From contig DEUB01000010.1 of assembly GCA_002362385.1 (NCBI GenBank), forward strand, positions 1 to 64,000: DNA of 64,000 bases. Reading direction: 5' to 3'. The position numbers and the translations under genes are program-made. The DNA is from Lachnospiraceae bacterium UBA3273 (GTDB taxonomy: Bacteria > Bacillota > Clostridia > Lachnospirales > Lachnospiraceae). Position 1 is the stretch's first letter, and the number at the start of each line of letters is the position of its first letter. The notes beneath the pieces were generated by a model. That model did no database searches and was not told the origin of the DNA. It worked only from the letters and a program-made list of their open reading frames with translations. Shown here in pieces: positions 62,725 through 64,000 of this stretch.

Positions 62725-63570
62725 ATGAAGGAAGAAGTAAGGCGTTTTCTGATTGAAAACAGTGAGGAAAAGTACAGGGAATTTTCCAAAGCCCTGATTC
62801 CCGGGGAAGAGGCCATGTTGGGCGTAAGGCTTCCGGTCTTGCGGAAAAAGGCAAAAGAATTAGCAAAGGGTAACTGGAAGGAAGAGCTAAAGACGGAAGA
62901 TATTTATTTTGAGGAGATCATGCTGCGGGGCATGATGCTTTCCTATGTGAAAGAAGATCTTTCCACCATGCTTCCCTATATTGAAGCATATATACCATGT
63001 GTTAAGAACTGGTCTGTCTGTGACAGCGTTTTTGGTAAGATGGAGGTATTAAGGGAGGATGGGGAGAAGACATGGGAATTCATACAGCCCTATTTATATT
63101 CCGACAAGGAATTTGAAATCAGGACAGGCATTATCATTATGATGAATCATTTGCTGAAATGTGATGAAAGGGGAAAAAATATCAAGAGACTTAAGAGCAT
63201 TTCCCTTAAGGACTGCATGCCGGATGAAGAGGATCTGATCAATGAAGACGGCGGAGAAGAGAGAAAAAATGAGGCAGGCAGGACTATAGAAGCGGAAAAA
63301 GAGGAGAAGCAGGGGAAATATCTGCCAAAGATATTAGAAGCCTTGAACCGGGAATTTCCCGCCTATTATGCGTCTATGGCTGCAGCATGGACCATTGCGG
63401 AAGCCTTTTGCTGTTATCCCGCTTTGGTATACGGATTTTTAAAGGATAACCGGCTTGATGACGCCACCTATAACCGGGCGCTGCAGAAAATCGTGGAGTC
63501 TCTCATACCCCTGCCGGAGGTAAAGGCGGAAATAAGAGGGATGAAGCGGAAGAATGAAAAGAAACAGTAA
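62725..63570 (+). CDS. AlkD-type DNA alkylation repair protein
   Basis: 281 residues of HEAT-like helical repeats, the DNA glycosylase fold of the AlkD family (removal of alkylated bases). The motif VKNWSVCDSVFGKM (near 93-106) is the conserved W-x-x-x-D segment with the catalytic Asp. A charged insert of about 40 residues (about 165-205, EEERKNEAGRTIEAEKEEKQ region) interrupts the repeats before the last helices (AAAWTIAEAFCCYPALVYGF); it is longer than usual. It has no operon partner here. Confidence 0.88.
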   Translation: MKEEVRRFLIENSEEKYREFSKALIPGEEAMLGVRLPVLRKKAKELAKGNWKEELKTEDIYFEEIMLRGMMLSYVKEDLSTMLPYIEAYIPCVKNWSVCDSVFGKMEVLREDGEKTWEFIQPYLYSDKEFEIRTGIIIMMNHLLKCDERGKNIKRLKSISLKDCMPDEEDLINEDGGEERKNEAGRTIEAEKEEKQGKYLPKILEALNREFPAYYASMAAAWTIAEAFCCYPALVYGFLKDNRLDDATYNRALQKIVESLIPLPEVKAEIRGMKRKNEKKQ

Positions 63571-63600
63571 AAGAAAAATACAAGTATGGAGGGTAACGGC

Positions 63601-64000
63601 ATGAAGAAATATATTCTTTCCATAGATCAGGGCACAACCAGCAGCCGCGCCATTTTATTCAATAAGAGGGGAGAAATCGTAGCAAGCGCCGCAAAGGAAT
63701 TTCCCCAGTACTTTCCCAAACCCGGATGGGTGGAGCAGAATGCGGATGAAATATGGCTCAGCGTGTTAAATGTCTATATGGAAGTTTTGGTGCATGGCAA
63801 GGTTGCGGCGGAGGAGATTGCGGCGATTGGCATAACCAACCAGCGTGAGACGGCCATCGTATGGGATAAAGAGACGGGAGAGCCTGTTTATCATGCGGTG
63901 GTGTGGCAGTCCAGGCAGACGGCGGACATCTGCAGACAGCTTAAAGCGGAAGGAAAGGAGCAGATGATCCGGGAAAAGACGGGACTGCTGATCGATCCCT
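63601..64000 (+). CDS. glpK: Glycerol kinase, 5' part
   Basis: The first 133 codons are in the window and the gene continues past the end. The start behind GGAGGG reads MKKYILSIDQGTTSSRAILF, then FPQYFPKPGWVEQNADEIW and GITNQRETAIVWDKETGEP, which are standard for GlpK (ATP-dependent phosphorylation of glycerol). It runs in the same direction as the alkylation-repair gene, 30 bases apart. Confidence 0.95.
   Translation, partial: MKKYILSIDQGTTSSRAILFNKRGEIVASAAKEFPQYFPKPGWVEQNADEIWLSVLNVYMEVLVHGKVAAEEIAAIGITNQRETAIVWDKETGEPVYHAVVWQSRQTADICRQLKAEGKEQMIREKTGLLIDP

Overview
The window looks like chromosome of a Gram-positive, endospore-forming anaerobe of the Clostridia, most likely a gut Lachnospiraceae. 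The grounds are the spoIIAA-spoIIAB-sigF and spoVAA-AB-AC sporulation genes, an oxygen-sensitive radical-SAM sulfatase-maturating enzyme, AGGAGG-type ribosome binding sites with frequent GTG/TTG starts, moderate base composition, and families common in that group (HAAS/PadR modules, DUF4214, FapA/DUF342). I see no prophage, transposase, CRISPR array or rRNA.

Layout. 141-5037: a helicase-nuclease (+) and endonuclease IV (-) converge on two large palindromic elements. 5038-10186: a GH13 glycosidase, then an ATPase / surface protein / MacB-type permease operon. 10381-14230: a very long Ala/Glu/Lys coiled-coil protein, a tRNA-Pro with anticodon AGG, and a PadR-HAAS-DUF4097 operon. 14341-23229: a LacI-type regulator divergent from an organosulfur operon (binding protein, two permeases, two ATPases, a cytoplasmic sulfatase, a TauE/SafE exporter and an anSME). 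23383-36198: three uncharacterised membrane proteins, a cellobiose-2-epimerase-like enzyme, valS, a transglutaminase/DUF4214 protein, fapA, folC, a 48-residue protein and a TPR membrane protein. 36325-45035: sporulation genes interrupted by a metal exporter, a DUF885 lipoprotein and a hybrid kinase. 45165-62614: a signalling region with a second hybrid kinase, three REC-HD-GYP proteins (one degenerate), two free-standing Hpt proteins, a soluble PAS kinase, and CheR, CheB, a CheY-like regulator, CheA, CheW and one chemoreceptor, with a second PadR-HAAS module in the middle. The end holds an AlkD-type repair protein and the start of glpK.

How the parts may work together. The sulfatase operon reads as import of a small sulfated compound, desulfation in the cytoplasm by a formylglycine sulfatase activated by its own anSME, and export of the released anion. 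The signalling region reads as hybrid kinases without Hpt domains passing phosphate through separate Hpt proteins to HD-GYP effectors, beside a chemosensory array with no flagellar genes in view.

The most unusual observation is a family of three large palindromic elements (2650-2963, 3174-3530 and 49471-49787). Each begins 0-4 bases after a stop codon, and all three have the same orientation relative to the gene they follow. Each has a 158-161 bp conserved core with two inner hairpins, one with compensatory changes between copies, and a conserved one-base asymmetry. The core is enclosed by arms of more than 50 bp that pair nearly perfectly within a copy but are unrelated between copies. I do not recognise this family.
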